Assembly: GCA_038380795.1 (NCBI GenBank) | Contig: CM076266.1 | Location: 42,058,425-42,122,424, forward strand | Source: Pyrocephalus nanus | Lineage: Eukaryota; Chordata; Aves; Passeriformes; Tyrannidae | DNA: 64,000 bases | Direction: 5' to 3' | Part shown: in pieces, positions 1 to 15,324 of the stretch | Numbering within the stretch: the stretch's first letter is position 1 | Layout: each line of letters begins with the position of its first letter | The notes under the pieces: model-generated | What the model was told of the DNA's origin: nothing | The model's input: only the letters and a program-made list of their open reading frames with translations | Database searches by the model: none | Translations under genes and position numbers: made by a program

Positions 1-3000
1 CTGTTATTTTGGAGAAACATCAAAACTTCATGGTTAAATATCCTGAAAGAATAACGTTTTAACTGCAACACTATGCAAAAGTGACAGCTGTCTTTCCCCA
101 TGGCTTTAGTCATGACAGCATTTTTAGACAGCAGAACCATGAATCCAAAAACAAGGAAGGCAAAAAACAGTGCAGCATCTGTGGCTTAGATATATTTTTC
201 AAAAAAATATAGGATTGTAAGATACACTAAAGCGTATATATGGGGCAGAGTAAGTGGTGGGCAGGCAGGAACGACTGAAAGGCTGAAGGAGGAAGTTTTC
301 AAAAATATGCCTAAAAGTTGAGAGGATGGATGGTTTTGTGGTTCTGACATCGTCTTCCTGTGCGATGTGGTAGAAATCAAACAGGCATCATACATTTCAT
401 TTCCTGAACTATGAAACTAGAACAGGCGTACCTCAGCTCCAGCAGCACTGCAAGGATAAATGCAGTAAAGATTTGGAAGTTCAGATTCTCTGTTTGGGAG
501 AGATTTTAGTGCCCCATGTGAAAATCATATTAGATAACCAACAGTTTGAAGCAAATAATTGCACAGTACTTCAATATCATCTTTCCTGACAGTTTTGGTT
601 TGCTATGCTGAGCTGTAAAGTTTATGAATTAAAGACCTATGAATGGTTATAGTCTCAATAAAACAAAAAAGGTAAAAATTCCAGTGGATTTCTATACAAA
701 GAACAGGAAAAGGAAAAAAAGGTTGGACTGGATTTCATCCCAGGCACTTTTACTGAACACTGTGCTTAGGAGGTCGCACAGGACAGAGGTCTGAATTTCT
801 GATCAAGCATCAGAAAACAGAAATAGCAACAGCAAGCATTATATAACTTATGTTGCTAAGGGTTAGACTGTGACGCAAAGGAAAACTATATTTTATTCAT
901 GATGACCCCTAGGAGGAGGGAAAGAGAAAGGCAAGGAATGCCGCAAAGAAAGGAAACTGGAGCAAATACACTAAACTAGAAGAAGAGGACTTGGGGAAAA
1001 CAGGAACCTCTGCCTCTGTCATTTGCTCTCCCCAATAGGGATTCATTTCACAGAGGGCCTGTTTTAGTCTGTCCACAAGTGAACCTGACAGAGATGGTCT
1101 GATAAAAACACAGACAAACCAAGTTTTACAAAATTTATTCCATTAATTCTAACTATTAACATATACCTTAGATACAATGAGTATTAATACAAGCCTGATA
1201 CTGGGACAACTCCTTTACTCATCTTTTAGAAACATAATTGCTCAATTGAGTTGAATGTGTATGAAGACAGACATAGCAAACATAAAGCAAAAGGCTATCA
1301 TTTTGATTAGTGCATTACCAGGCTCATCTACCAGCTCTCACAGACAGAATCTTTTTTTTTAATATCTCAAAAGTATTTTAACATATTTAATTTTTTCAAG
1401 ATTCTAAAATATAGAGTTTTACCTATTATTTAAATAATCACTCCAGTCAAGGCTCTATTCCCAATAATACAGAAATTATATGTCCTTTTCATAGCATGAG
1501 CTTTTCAGTAAACCAAAAGCTACATAATAGTGTCTTAATATTTCTAATATTTCCATTCTACTTTTAATAAACTCCCTCAGAAATCAAGACAGGTACCAGA
1601 AATTATTCAGTAAATATCACAGCTTAATTGACCCACAGATACACATAAACACAGAAAGCTCCTGTTATGATAAGATTGCCCGGAGCGCAACCACACACAC
1701 GTACACCAAAAAAAAAGAAAGAAAAAATTTAAAAAAGAGTGATAGTATCTCAGACTTTAATACAAGATTTCAGTTTCTTGTTGCAGTTTCACATTTTAGA
1801 AGAACTATGTGACTTGTGTGGACTTGCAGAATGTTTTTGGTTGGGGAGAAGAGGAATTAGGGGGTGTTGAGGGTTTAGAGGTTCTGTTTGTGTTGGGGGG
1901 GATTTTTGTTTGTTTTGAAACTATTTATGAATACAACTTTGTCTGAGAATCTGATAGCACGAGGGACCTTTCCAGAGTTGTGACACTAGCTAGCCATGGA
2001 GCTCACAGGGTATCCATGATGTGTTGTTGCAGTACTTTGCACCACCACAATTTAAAAGGGATTTCCCTCTGTTTCCACATAACTTGATTCCACAGTTTTA
2101 TAGAAAATATGATACTTTGCTAGATGCACAGAAGGAATGGCCCATTTCACTAGCTCTTCATTTTACACACATTCCTTTCTTGTTTAGGAATTCCATATAT
2201 TTTTATTTCTAAATAAACTGACATTTGAAAGGCTCTACATAAGTAACTACCATTTCCTCTCAAAATGCTTTTTGAAGTATATTCAACCTTCACTACACCT
2301 GAAATGCCATTAGAGAGCGAAGCTGGAAGATGCAATGTCTTAAAAAGGGATAAAGCAACATTTTCAGACAATAACTGCTGTTACACTTATGTGGGACCAC
2401 ATCACCACAGTAAATATTTAGTTAAATCTCCAGAATATTTAGTTCCTCCTTTTTCTTTAAATCCCTCCTTGAAACTCTAGTAAGGCTTATTTTGATACTA
2501 GAAGTCCTCAAATCTTCAGTGAACATTTTATCATGTCCAGCTTATTCCCATGTCCTCCTGTGGCAACACTGCCCATTAACTTCAACAGCTCTTCTCCCTT
2601 CTCAGTGTTACCCCACCTGGTATATTAACAGACAGGAATAATAATCCCTGGCCTGCATTATGCCATAATAAATGTAAGAAACTCAGGGTCCTCTCCTGTC
2701 ATATACATTGTCTAGCCCTTCTACCCATTACAATTATATTCATGAGACTCTGTCTTGATTTTACAAACTGAATGACATCTCTCTCAGATCTTCTGGTGAA
2801 TCTCTTTTTTTTGAAACTGAATTTGATAAATGGAGTGACCGTGCTTTACAGGAACGTATGATTCAACGCTATCTCCAAGATTGCTTCAGGAAAATCTACC
2901 AAAATCTTAGAAGGGAGAAACAAAAGACAGCTAAGTCCTACTTAATGAAAAATCCTCCCTATCACTGTATTTTAGTCCCACCAGAAAAGCTGAAACAAGA

Positions 3001-3660
3001 ACAACTACAAGTTTACAAAACTGCTTTTTATCATTATTTATTAACTGTAGCTACTGAAGTGAAAAACATTCATAACATTTTAGTTTAGCCAGTTATTGTC
3101 TGGCTCCCAGACTTCTGAAAACAGTTACATAATAGGAAATACTGTTTTAACATGGACAATTGCAGTAGAGATGAATATGGCTATAGGCCAGAGTACTGTA
3201 CAAAAATGACAGAAGGCCAGATCCATCTAAAGGATCTGATACATGAAATTTGGGGTACTACACCCAATATAATCACAATCTAAATATCATATGTACTTCA
3301 GTTTCCTAAGTTCCACTGTAAGCCCCACCATGCATAGCTGCCATAACGCTCTCTGGATGGGAAGGAGTGGCTTGGCACCCACTTCATTCTGACCCCAAGC
3401 ACTGTGCAGAAACTGGATTTCTCATGACTCTCCCCCCATGTGGCATAAATCCAGGTTCTTCTGACAGCTGGTAGCCACTAATTCTTTTATAAGTCTGGAG
3501 AAAATTACATAGCTCTTTTTTACAGTATTGGGATATAAGCCTAAGTTTTATTCATTCGTCTGCTACAGGTGGTTCCCACTCCTTTTCCACTGCAGGAGAA
3601 GTTTTAATGCTGGGGTTACAGGTAATACCCATTCTTCCTGTTGAAAATTATCTACCATAC

Positions 3661-3760
3661 AGAAAATAAAAAAATAAAATAAAACCACAAACAAACAAAA
3701 ACACAAAGCCAACCAAACAAAAACAAACAAAAAAGAAAAAAAAAAAAAGAAAAAAAAAAA
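3661..3760. repeat. A-rich low-complexity tract
   Basis: About 100 bases of A interspersed with C (AAAC and AACC units), ending in two A runs broken by G. It could be an expanded poly(A)/A-rich microsatellite; no retrocopy is recognisable beside it. Confidence 0.8.
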
Positions 3761-6700
3761 GCGCAAAACACTTTCTCAAGTCTGAAAGTTAAAATCAGAA
3801 AGCAGGTTCACATCTGGGCCACTGACCGCAAAAGACAAGGTCAAGTCCTGATCCAGTCCCTGTTGAAACAGCCATTCCACTCTGTTATGGCATGGATGTT
3901 TCATGGGAAATGCATACCCTGGTCTAGAAAATTCAGTTTTCAAAAGACTTTAGATCTAGTAAGGTAAGAAAGAGAAATCGGAAGTCATATAAAAGGCAGC
4001 ATACTGATATTATCTTGACAGCACATTTCTTATGTTGTAAAAAATGTTTTTTATAGGTAAGACTACGACCAGGATATCTGCTCTCAGAGTGGACACTGCA
4101 ATAGAGAACTGGCAATCACTGATACTGGCCTCCACATAGAAAAAAGAAACAGAAACAAGTTTAGAGCCAAAATTTGATTGCAGGACTATTTATAATGAAT
4201 GGAATAATACGCATATATTTGCTTATGAACACCTGCATGATATTAAATTTGTTTTTACAGTTACACAGATTGTTCACATTCTTACCAAGATAAATGTTCT
4301 TTGCTTCAAAATTTCAGTTAGAAGTTTGTGCCATGCCTTTATCAAGTATATTTAGATTCATATTAGAGTAAGCACAAATCAACTCATATTTTAATAGTGC
4401 CCTCTGTCATTTTTTTTTTTGTATTCTGCTGTCAAAGCAGCAAATGATCAAATGAAATAAAATCTAAACATGAGGTTTCATTTACCCTGCCATAAGAAAT
4501 AACGTTCAAGGTGGCAAAGACAGATCTGTTTGATAATTATATATTTTCTGCTAAATTGTTCCATATGCTTAGAATATTTGGGATTTAGCCTGGAAGAAAA
4601 GCAAAAGCACTTCTGGTAGTTCAGCAGTTCCCCCCTAAAATATGCATCAAGTTAACTTTGTACAACTGATTCTTAGGTAAAAAGATTTACATTAACTGTT
4701 TCTGCTCACTATGTTCCCCAGAAAAAAACCCCAACACATAGTTAAAGAAATATAAGCACTTATACCTTAGCAATGTAAAATTTAAGCAAAGGCAGTGCAA
4801 AAATACTTTGAAATACTTTATTGACAATTTCATTTAATTCACTCCATCTGCTTTACTAGGTCATTGGAATTATTAATAACATTTATAAATATATTCCTTT
4901 GACAACTGTCATTAAAGAAAAGATCCATTTTTATATAAAATAATCCAGTTCCAACTATTCACCATATTTAATCTTTTAATAGAAACTAAATTTTGCCTCC
5001 ATGTTTAAGACATTTGCTTTAGTTCTAAAATTAATCCATCTAATTAAAGACTAGTTTTGATAAAACAGAATGAGAATCTATTATTAGCTTTAATATGTTA
5101 GTGAGGAAGATGCATATAGGCCAGATTACAAGATGACAAAGAGCTCTCTGTGGGATTCAGACGGTGACTGTTACTGAGAGGAACACCACTTCCTTCCTGC
5201 ATCACAGCCCTTTATGCAGGAGGATTCTGAACTTATCAAGGCTTTTTTTATTAGTGGTTGTAAATTACAGTATATTATGATAATATTTTTTTCAAATATA
5301 CTGCCACTATGAAGTGTTTTGTACAAATGTGCACTGATTGATTCCAGGCACAGCTTCATCCTGATTGTCATAACCTTACAGTAATAAAGAAGGAACAGTA
5401 ACATGAGAATTTTTGGCAAAAGTTTAGATTCATCACCATTACTGCCTTGCACATCACCATTTCTGTAACACAACTGCCAATCACAATTTAAGCACTTAAC
5501 AAATCATCAATATATAAAAGGAAATAGAAATATGTTTCCATTTCTGAGTAGTTTTCATCTTTGTTGGAGAAGAGCTTGATGACACTTACATACAAATAAT
5601 TTTTTTATATAGTTTATTAATTCTGCAACTTCAGATATCTGCATTCCAAATGAGTAAGTTGAATGATTCTCATTCTTACAGTAAAACACAAGTAACAAGA
5701 TGGAAAGAAATATTCTACTAAAACAACTAGGCTGTGCAAGGCTGTTTGAAAAGCTCATGATTTATGTTATTTTACCAATTTAGGAAAAGTGAAATGAGCC
5801 TGTCGTGATTCCAATTTTGTGGTATATATGTATATCATCTAAATTGACCCTGCTAAAAGCATAACTGGGTTCTCAGGTATGTTTAAACACAAAAATTCAA
5901 GTGCAAAAAGGAAATTAAGAAGGCATATCACTGCTAATGTCTACACTGGTGTGTGAGCAGAGCATGGTACTGACATGCACAAAGATAAAGTAGCAGGTGG
6001 GATAGAAATGGTCATTTTTGCACAAAGCATGTGCATAACCTCTGAGATGGAACTGGTCTTGTTCACTGTTACAAAAGAGAGACAAAATTGTCAGGCGCTC
6101 CTTCTTCAGGACAGCTTGGCTTTTCAGGGAAGACAAAAAGTTATATTGCTACAAACTTTCCTAGCCTACTTCTATTTTTAGAAACAAAAGAAGTTATTAA
6201 AAAGTAATGTCTACAGTATATCAGATTTGTTTTCCTGCTCTATGCATGGAAGGCTGTGAAAACTATCAATACTTGTCTCTTTCCTCAAGGATAATTGGCA
6301 TAAATAAACTATAGGGAATTCCTTTCTTATGAAAGGAATGGGTGTTTAGTCTAGTTAGTACTGTAGTAATTTACAGCTTTCTGCTTTTATGTACCAAATG
6401 GTATTTCCATCCTTAGATCTTAGAGCCAAAAAAATCTACTGTTTCATTCCAAACATTTAGCAGTATTACACAATGCATACATAAATATATAGCTGCCAGC
6501 CTTGCAGAATAAATTCAATTGCCAAATACTTTACATCCAACCTGGAAGCAACTTATTCTGCAAGTACACTAGCAAAACCTTTTGCTACAAACCATTCATC
6601 CTGCCCATAAAACAAAAAAATCACAACTGATTACAACTTTCATTGTTGCACATCAAAAAAATACAAAAATAACCAGCTTCTATAAAATAATTTATTATTT

Positions 6701-9700
6701 GCATCTCTTAGTTCCATTTATCTTATGCACATTACTTTCTTAAATAGAAGCTCCAATTGAGGTGGCAATCTTTAAATTCGAGAAACATGTAGCCCATTAT
6801 GGCATTCAGAAAGTAGACAGTAACTTTTATTTTCAGAGATGTATGTAGAAAAGGTGATGCTGTAGCAATCTCTAAAATGTAATAGCCCTCCCAAAAACGT
6901 GTCTTTGTATACAGATGCAGCAACTCATTTGAGCCATACTGTTCAGAGAGGAAGTGCATTTCACAACATGAACTGCCCATCATGACTGCTACTTGATCTG
7001 ATGAATGGAAACTTGATGGAAACACAAGTAAATAGTAGCACAAGAAACATATCTCCTTTGCAGACTGGAATGGCAGTTGCTGGTGATATACAATGCTGTC
7101 AAACTAATTTGAAGTTGCAAGGCATGAAATAAAAATGCTAGCTAAGGTTCCTCTCAAACACAGCAATGTTTCTCAATTTGATGGGAGCTTTTTGTCACAT
7201 TCTTCTGTTTTTGTCTAATTCAGATGAATTTAAATCCTGGAAGAAACAAACTTATAAGATTCTACCTGTTTTCTTGCACTCAACAGGTAGAGTCTAATGT
7301 CATGTTTGTTTTTTTTTTGAAGTTTGCCTGTTCAGGCACTTCCTCTTCTGTCATTATTATCTCCAATACTTTTTTCTCTTAAGTTAGAAGAGGCAGTGTA
7401 AGGCTCACTAATTTTTTTTTGCATTATTAGTAATCTAATTCTTGATTAATTTTTCCTATATACCTTGTAACAGTTATTACAATATTCCACCATTTCATCT
7501 TGTTGCAGGATTCCTTATTGCTTAACATAAAATGTTCCTTTTTGTTAGTCTAACTATGTTTTCAAACTTCTCATTTGTGTGCACATTTTATAGCGTTATC
7601 TTATCAGGTGTCTGTCTTAAGTAATTCTCTGACTATCCAACCTAATGATTTTGTAAGTGTTCTCTACTTTCATCCCGTCTTGAATTCAATTTCATATTTT
7701 TTTACAGTCTATATTTTACTGGAAAAGCATTTTACAAAGAGGTCAAAAATACTAAACTGATCCATGTCAGGCATTCATCACTTCTTGAAATTTTGCCCCA
7801 ACTTTTGATTTTGAACATAACCTAAATCAGATTTTATGAGCAGGCAGCACAGATCCATTTGGTGAAAGGTGATCCGCTTGCACACACAGGCTCACTCTCA
7901 GAAACATTTTTTTCCTAAATTGAGTCTTTTTATTGTTTACAAAAGTTAACCTAATTCCTTGGCCTGTGCAGCAAAACATAATTTATTTTTTTAGGGTTGT
8001 TTCCCCTACTGCAAGCACTTTCAATTAAACAAGCAATTGTGTCTGAGAAGGAAATCACCTTGCACAACATAATACTAAGAAGTCCAGGCAATTAACCACC
8101 TTTTCTTTTAAAAATATTTTCTGAATCAATGTTTCTTTCTGTATTAGTAATGCAAAAATGTTTAAGCAACAACAGAAAACCATAACTGATCAGAAACTGA
8201 AACTGCCTGGCAACCTTTTCCTCTTATATGGTTTGAGTGAAGCAAATGCCCACTTTCCCCTTGAATTCTGAAGCGAGTTTAACATGTAAGCTGGTTTCAA
8301 AATGTTTTCAAAATATACAAATCAGGTTAAATGCAATTGGAAAGCTTGCTGACAGGGTTCTGTTAAATTTTTCCTAACTCAGGTCAAATATACAAATCTC
8401 ATAACATCAGCATTCTATCCTCAAAAAACCTCTTGACATAGATCTCTTGACTTTTGACTTACCAGAAATATCACACCTAACATATAGTATTCTGGTGCTA
8501 GACCCACTAAAATGGAAAAACAGCATGAACATCAGCAGTTAAATGCCTGAGCTCTTACTATTGTTTTCTCCTCCCAGTCTGACAAATGTATAAACTGTTG
8601 GCTAAATCCCACTCCTGAAGTCATGGCCCTTGTTATATGTCTATAAAATTTACTACTACAAAACAGTAAATTTGCATTAGCAACTACAGAAAAATTATGA
8701 ATAAAAGTAATAATAAAAACATGCCTGCTGCGTGCTTAGAGCAAAATATTAGTTATAGTTATTGAACTATTACCTCTAGTATCACACCCACTTCTAAGAG
8801 CATTAATAGTAGCTATGACATTCTTAAACTTGGCTGAAGTTACAACATTAAAGTAATACACTTACAGGTTTTAAAAACACTTTACAGAATGAAGATATTA
8901 GATTTTACTATATTTGCCTAACATGCATACCATACCCTGTTTTAAAACATGTACATAATCCAAGAACTTGAAGCTTAACCAGGTTGTGTATGGAATTTTT
9001 CCTCAATTTTCATAGTATACTTTCTTTTGAGCCATTCCCAAAACGTAGCTCAGCAAGCCCTGAACTACTTATTGAAGCAGATCGGTGTTTCACCTAAGAC
9101 CGTTAAAAGATTAAAACAAATAAGTTATCTGTTGTTAAAGAGTTGAAAAAAAAATATACACTACTGAATTTCACACAACACTGATTAAAACAAACCCAAG
9201 CTCTGCTACACAGATAAGCTGCACTCAGTTCTTTTTTATATGTTTTTATTCTTTTCAATGTTGTTTTTTAAAGAAAGAGTTAACAGCATTATTAAGTGTG
9301 GAATGTTAAGTGTTTATGCAGTAGTCTTCCTTAAATGGGGGACATATCCTCAGTTGCCACAAAGTGGTACTTAACACATTGCTATGTTTTCTTAAGTTGA
9401 AGGAAAAACCAACAACCAAGTTGTGTATTTTTTTATTAAGTGACTGAGTGATGATGAACTTATTTCACAGCATGATAATTAATCAATCTAGAAACACCAC
9501 AGTAAGTCAACATGTGCCAACCTACAAAACCAGGAGTTTAGACGCTGCATTTGTAAGACTCAAGTCTTTGTTCACACAAACAGTTGCACTACCTAAAGCA
9601 GATGTTCCCAGACTCTGCTATTCAAGACATTTCAGAGTTATTTTATGTGTGTGGTAGGCATTTAGAGCCACTCCTCCTGAGCTGGGGGCTGGAAAGCGAG

Positions 9701-12700
9701 AAGAAAAAAAACCAGAAAAGTAAAAAAAAGAGTCAGAAGCAGTTGCAACCACTGCACACTAAATACTCATTCCCTTAAAGCCTGCAAACATGTGTGTGCT
9801 TATTGCCCAGAATAAGCTCAGGCTCCCAGATTTGGAGAATGAAAAAGAAATACAACATGAGATTTATATGGGAGTTGAAAGCCAAGCGGCATTTCTGAGA
9901 GTAAAAAGTAGGCAGAAGGTTACAGGACAATGAAGTGTAGAACCAGGAATAAACTATTATGTCTTTGTCAGGGAGGGTCAATGGTATCTGTATGCTGGGT
10001 GGCAATTTGAGTTTCCAATACATCAGTGACAGTTCTGTTCAACTTAAAGCAGAGCCTGGAGTTGAGAAAAAACAACCTTGAAGAATGACTGCCCATGACA
10101 AATATATAATGCAGCAGAACAGTAATTAGTGTGCAGTGCTTTTACAACTGGCCAGTTGTATCTATTCACCTGATAACAGAATTTTAGTTCAGGATTTTTT
10201 TTTTTTTTTAACACACATAAGGAATAAAACTACTTTTGCTTTTATCTTGTACTTTAAAACAGAAAAGTAAATCTCAGGAAACATGCAGTTGTTCAAATTT
10301 CTAAACTCTCACTTGGGCTTTGAAGCTTAACAACCACATACCAAACCATATATTGTTTGTGGTTTCAAGACTTAGAGGCACTGAACTCTCGTTCCCTAAC
10401 TATCACAGAGACAACAGTCACCTGCTGAATCACCAAAACCATATCTCAGCACACAGACATTTCTTCTGAACTATTTCCCATTCAGTTGCTTGTCTGGGTG
10501 CATCTTTCCTTGCTTCTACAGAAGAGTCAGCAAGAGGTGCGTTCTTGTAAATTGTAACTTACAGTCAAACTTACTGATATGATACTGCTGTAGCCACAAA
10601 AAGGGGGAGAGAAAAAAAATCTTCCTAAAAAAAGTGAAGCAATTTATTTCCTTGTGGAACAAGCTCTATGGGAAGCTGAGCCTAGATTCACAGTTACCTA
10701 CTTTTGAAGCTTTGGTTCCTAAACCAGAGTTTTCCTATAACATAATTTTTCCATATGTTAAAACAAAGAAAAACATTTATATGCATAAAGCTACTCAGAC
10801 ATTACATATCATTTAAAAATCATCAGGCACTTGTTATGTTTTTGATTTGTAGAAAAGACAGGTCAATACTGAGTAAAAAATGGCAGTTAATACCACAGTT
10901 TTGTGGTTTTTTTCTTTAATTATATCACCAATTCTGAAATGGGTTAAACTCTTCATTAAAATCAATCTTTTTGAAGTAACTGTTCTGTCTGGTTTTTACA
11001 CTGATCACAGTTTTTAATGTAAAGCCTAAAAATCTAAAGCAATTTTTAAATCCCCTTTACAGTTCAGAGCCTTTTTTCTTACCCTTCAGTTTCATTGACC
11101 AACTCATCTCACTCAAACATGGACCTCATACTCAATAATTAACTCAAATCCTTTTTTTTATTTTTGCTTTACTGAAACGATGTCTTAACCTTCTCTTCAC
11201 TGAACTGATGGCTCAACAGCAGGTTCATAAATTTTTTTGCCTGTGGAATTTCCCTAGAATTTAAAATGGAAAAAAGGGAAATGGTCAATTACATTCCATG
11301 TATGTAACAGGAGAGTTTATTTTACTAGTAAAAGGCAATGTTGAGTTTTGCCACTATTGTATTAAAAGGGTATGGAGGTGGGTTTAGAAGGTTTCTTTAT
11401 AAGACCATTCAAATCCAACTCTTGTTATCTACGTAAAGGTATTAATGAATATGTACTTTCTAACAGAAATCTCTTATTTAAATTGAAGGGGACAAAACAT
11501 ACATTCCACCAAAAGAGATAAAGCTCTATTTTTTATACCAACTCAAAACTTTTCAGCTATTTAACAGAAGATAATGATTGAAGTATAGCAAGTGAGTCAG
11601 GTGGGCTTTTGAAGGTTTGTTTCTTTTCCAGACCAAGACTGTCTCTTCTCTGCTTGGGATATGGCACTTATTCCAAGCTTATTTCACTGTCAAAGCCCAT
11701 GGATTTATCTTCTTCAAAGTCACATGCATGTCCTCAGTCTGAAAGATGACTCCTTCCTTGTCCCTTGAAGAAACCTCTAGTCAGTCCCTAAGTGCGTTAT
11801 CAGCCATTGAGGTCAACAGTTAGACCTCAGTTGTATAACACAGAGGGAAGAGCAATGGATCGCTTGGAACAGAACTGGAAGAATGCTCTGGAGATACCCT
11901 AATTCGCCAGCCTGACTCACTACAAGGGTCAGCATTGAAGACTCTGATAAAGTTAAGGGAAAAAATATTAACTGCTCTCCCACTGTCCACAAACCCAGCC
12001 ACGCTTCATAAGATAGTTGGTCTGTCAGGCATGATTTGTATACAGATGAATAAGACACGTATTCTCACAGGATAAAAGCTGAGTAAGAACTTATTCACGT
12101 AATTAAGATAGTAGCCATTTCAGAGTAGTAAATCCATGTTACAAGAAACACTGAGGGATCCACTGTACCTGACGCTCCTAATGCTGAGGGTAATTAACTG
12201 CAAGGATTCCAGCACAGGGCTCTCAGTCAGCTAATACAGCTCAAGACAAGCAGAGGGAAGCCAGACACTTTGGAAATACAGAGGCTAGTACAGCCCTAAA
12301 AACTCTTACAGTTATGGGACTCAAACCTTCCTGCAGGAGACAATAAGCCTTGTGTTCTACCTTCAAATGCTGACAGGGTACATGAAGAGGGGCTTTTTTT
12401 TTTTTTCCTTTCACATCATTAGGTATAACTTATTAGCATTTATGCCATCTGATAGCATATGGACTGGGAATTCATATTTGCATTGCCATCCTTCTGAAGG
12501 ATCAGCTACAAACCACAAAATTATATATATTACACTCCACCTGTCTAAAAAGTTTCCCATTAAACAGGACAAGAAAGCATATTAACAAAAGCCTTCAGTA
12601 TCAGTGTGCTGTATTACATCAGAAACATTTCAACATCTTTTAATGTGATCAAATCAACAGCCTGGTCTCTGGTAAGATACTACATATAGGACCATACAGA

Positions 12701-15259
12701 GCATAAAGGTATCGAAGCAAAAGTAAGAGCATCTGTGAGGACCAAAAGAAATACTGGAATTGTTTTCTCTAGGCACATCTCTTACCTGATTATTGTCTGA
12801 TAAAAGTACACCAAACAAGAAACAGTATAAGCAAGGAGACAAGGCTACTGTGATCTTTTCCTCCAAAAATGCAAAATATGGCACATTGAAAAAAATTATC
12901 AATAAAGGAAACACATCATCCTTCGGTTTGTGACTCAGATGTAGACACCAAGAGGAAAAAAGGAATTCACTAAAACTGAATACTTCAGTACAAAAAGCTA
13001 GTGTCTTGTGCTGGGCCATGGAAATTGTACTGCTGAAGATGTGACAATGGAGTTCGATGGGGAAGCCAAAATATTTGACTAGTCAGGCCATGGACTTACT
13101 CCAGTAAATTCCTACTTTATGTGATCAGTTAGAATTTGTCTTGAGGGGCCAAGTACGTATGTCTTTCAGCTTATAAGATGTTATACAATGCCACGCATAA
13201 AGTGTGCAGTACTGTGCAATTCAAAAGGCACATGGGTTGAATTTCAAGAGGCAATTATTCAGTGGAAAAAAACGAGTGTATCTTTGTTCAATTAAAAACA
13301 GAGTTTAGCATGCATCACTGAGGGCGACTAATTCCTATTTGTAGGTCCCCTTTAATGTTCACAGCTGGCAGGCAGCAAACTTACATTTTCTTAAGGCAGT
13401 TTCAGATAAATGAAGTAAACTGTAAGAACTAGAGTTAAGTTTCTAGAATAACTATGGTAAGTTTTAACATTAACATAATAAATATCCTGTTAAGCATACA
13501 GTTAGGCCAGCCCATCACTGCACTGAGGAGCAGGAACTCCAAGGAGACTTTCCCCAGGAAACATTTATCAATACATTCAGGTAAACTCTGAAGTGTACTT
13601 TTGAAATTCACTATTTTTGACCTTCCTAGATTCTCTTAAAAGGAAAAGTAATTTATAAATTAATCAATTACAACAACCAAGCTCTGGTAACTAGAATTAG
13701 CTTCTAATTATCTAGCTAGAGTTCCAAGACGATTCACAAAGCAATGATTCTTTAAGTAGTTAGTGCTCTACCAAAGCACCTACGGAACAGAAACTATTTT
13801 AACAGAGTTGAAGTTTTTGTTTACTCTGGAAAAATAAACACCATTATAACTAGCTAGAAGTGTAAACATCTACAGAGCTCAGTCATACAAGCATGTCTTA
13901 TTTCCTGTTTGACTTTATCTGTATTCCAATAAGGAAAAACTAAGGCCTTTCTCCTATTGAAAAGCCCTCACAGGAAGAAAACTGCTGACTCATAAGGGCA
14001 CAGCAGTAAAAGCTATACCAGTATTAATAGATTATTTGTACACATTTCTAATGTGTATTCATACTGAAGCCTTAAATAGCCAGGACATATTTTTAAGGTC
14101 ATAGCCAAGCAAACCATATTTCTACAACTTTAGATGGATGAATCATGAAGTACATGGAAGACAGATGTTGAGAGCCTGGTGCTACCTCTAATTATACTGT
14201 TCTACTCAAACTGTCTTTGGAGGAGGGATCAACAGTTACAGTGATTTGAAAAACAAAACCAAAAAGCTCCAAATCTCATTATCTTTAGGTGCTACAGTAT
14301 AGTAATAAAAACCTTAGCAAAGATTACAAGACTAAGAACACACTATGCTGGACAAACAGCAGTACTTCCTGAGGCTAAGCTTTTATCTTGCTACCTGTTC
14401 TGAATCTGAACATTTAACACTAACAGTGTCAAACTCCAAAACACTTCCATTGTTAGAATAGGATAGATTATATTTTAGGCTCTGATCTTGCAAACAAGTC
14501 AGGAATACAGAGAAAAGCCCAGAACCATATGCTTAAAACTAATCTCCCTATTAACAAGGCCTAAAGAGAAAAAAACAAATGCTCTGCATACTAGGAAAGG
14601 GTTTTCAAGAAGTTTTACAACAGATTTGTGAAACATAAGAGGTTCCTACACTGACTTTCCATATGCCTTTGATTAAATAATATCCATAGGGCAGGGAAAA
14701 AGAGATAACTTTTCATTTCTTTTCCTTGCAAAGGGACTTTAACAACTTTTAACATCCATCACTGAAATACTGCAGTGTAACAGGAAAAGAAAATCCAAAG
14801 AACACATTCACTATTAGCATTTGTACCTGGTTTCTCCTCTTTATCCAACAAATGCATTGACATATTAAGCTTTTACTTAGTGATATAAACAGAATTTTCA
14901 ATTTCAGATGTTCAGTTTGGGATATATTAAATCTCAATTGCATCATTCCTTAGGGGTACAGGGCTGCCCCAGCTGCACCAGATGCGTAGTGACACAGCAC
15001 TTCTAAAAATAAAATTTTTCTGTGCAAGTTAAGAATGAGTATGTAACATAAAAAACACACATATTTTGAGATTTAAGGTGATGTCATAGCTACATGGCTT
15101 TAATCATAATTTTTGAAGATCAGAATTTAGGACTTCAAAGCCTAAATCCCTGTTTATCTTCTGTTACGTAAAATACAGGCTAAAATAGCCTGTAGCAGCC
15201 AGCCAGAAATGCTCAGAATGAATCTCGGGGGATTGTGGGCAGCAGGGGAGGTCTGGAGG

Positions 15260-15324
15260 AAAAAAACCAATCAACCAACCAAAAAAACCACCACCAACAA
15301 AAAAATAACACACCAAAAACCCCA
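15260..15324. repeat. A/C-only low-complexity tract
   Basis: A tract almost entirely of A and C on the plus strand (CAACC and ACC units), similar in style to those at 3.66 kb and 44.94 kb. Confidence 0.75.

Noticed and set aside
3563..3766. 67-codon Phe-rich minus-strand frame
   Set aside because: Translation of the A-rich low-complexity tract.
11813..13019. Minus-strand frames of 81 and 121 codons in AHR intron 2, tested as AHR exons
   Set aside because: Their translations do not match any AHR region and lack splice boundaries in the required phase.
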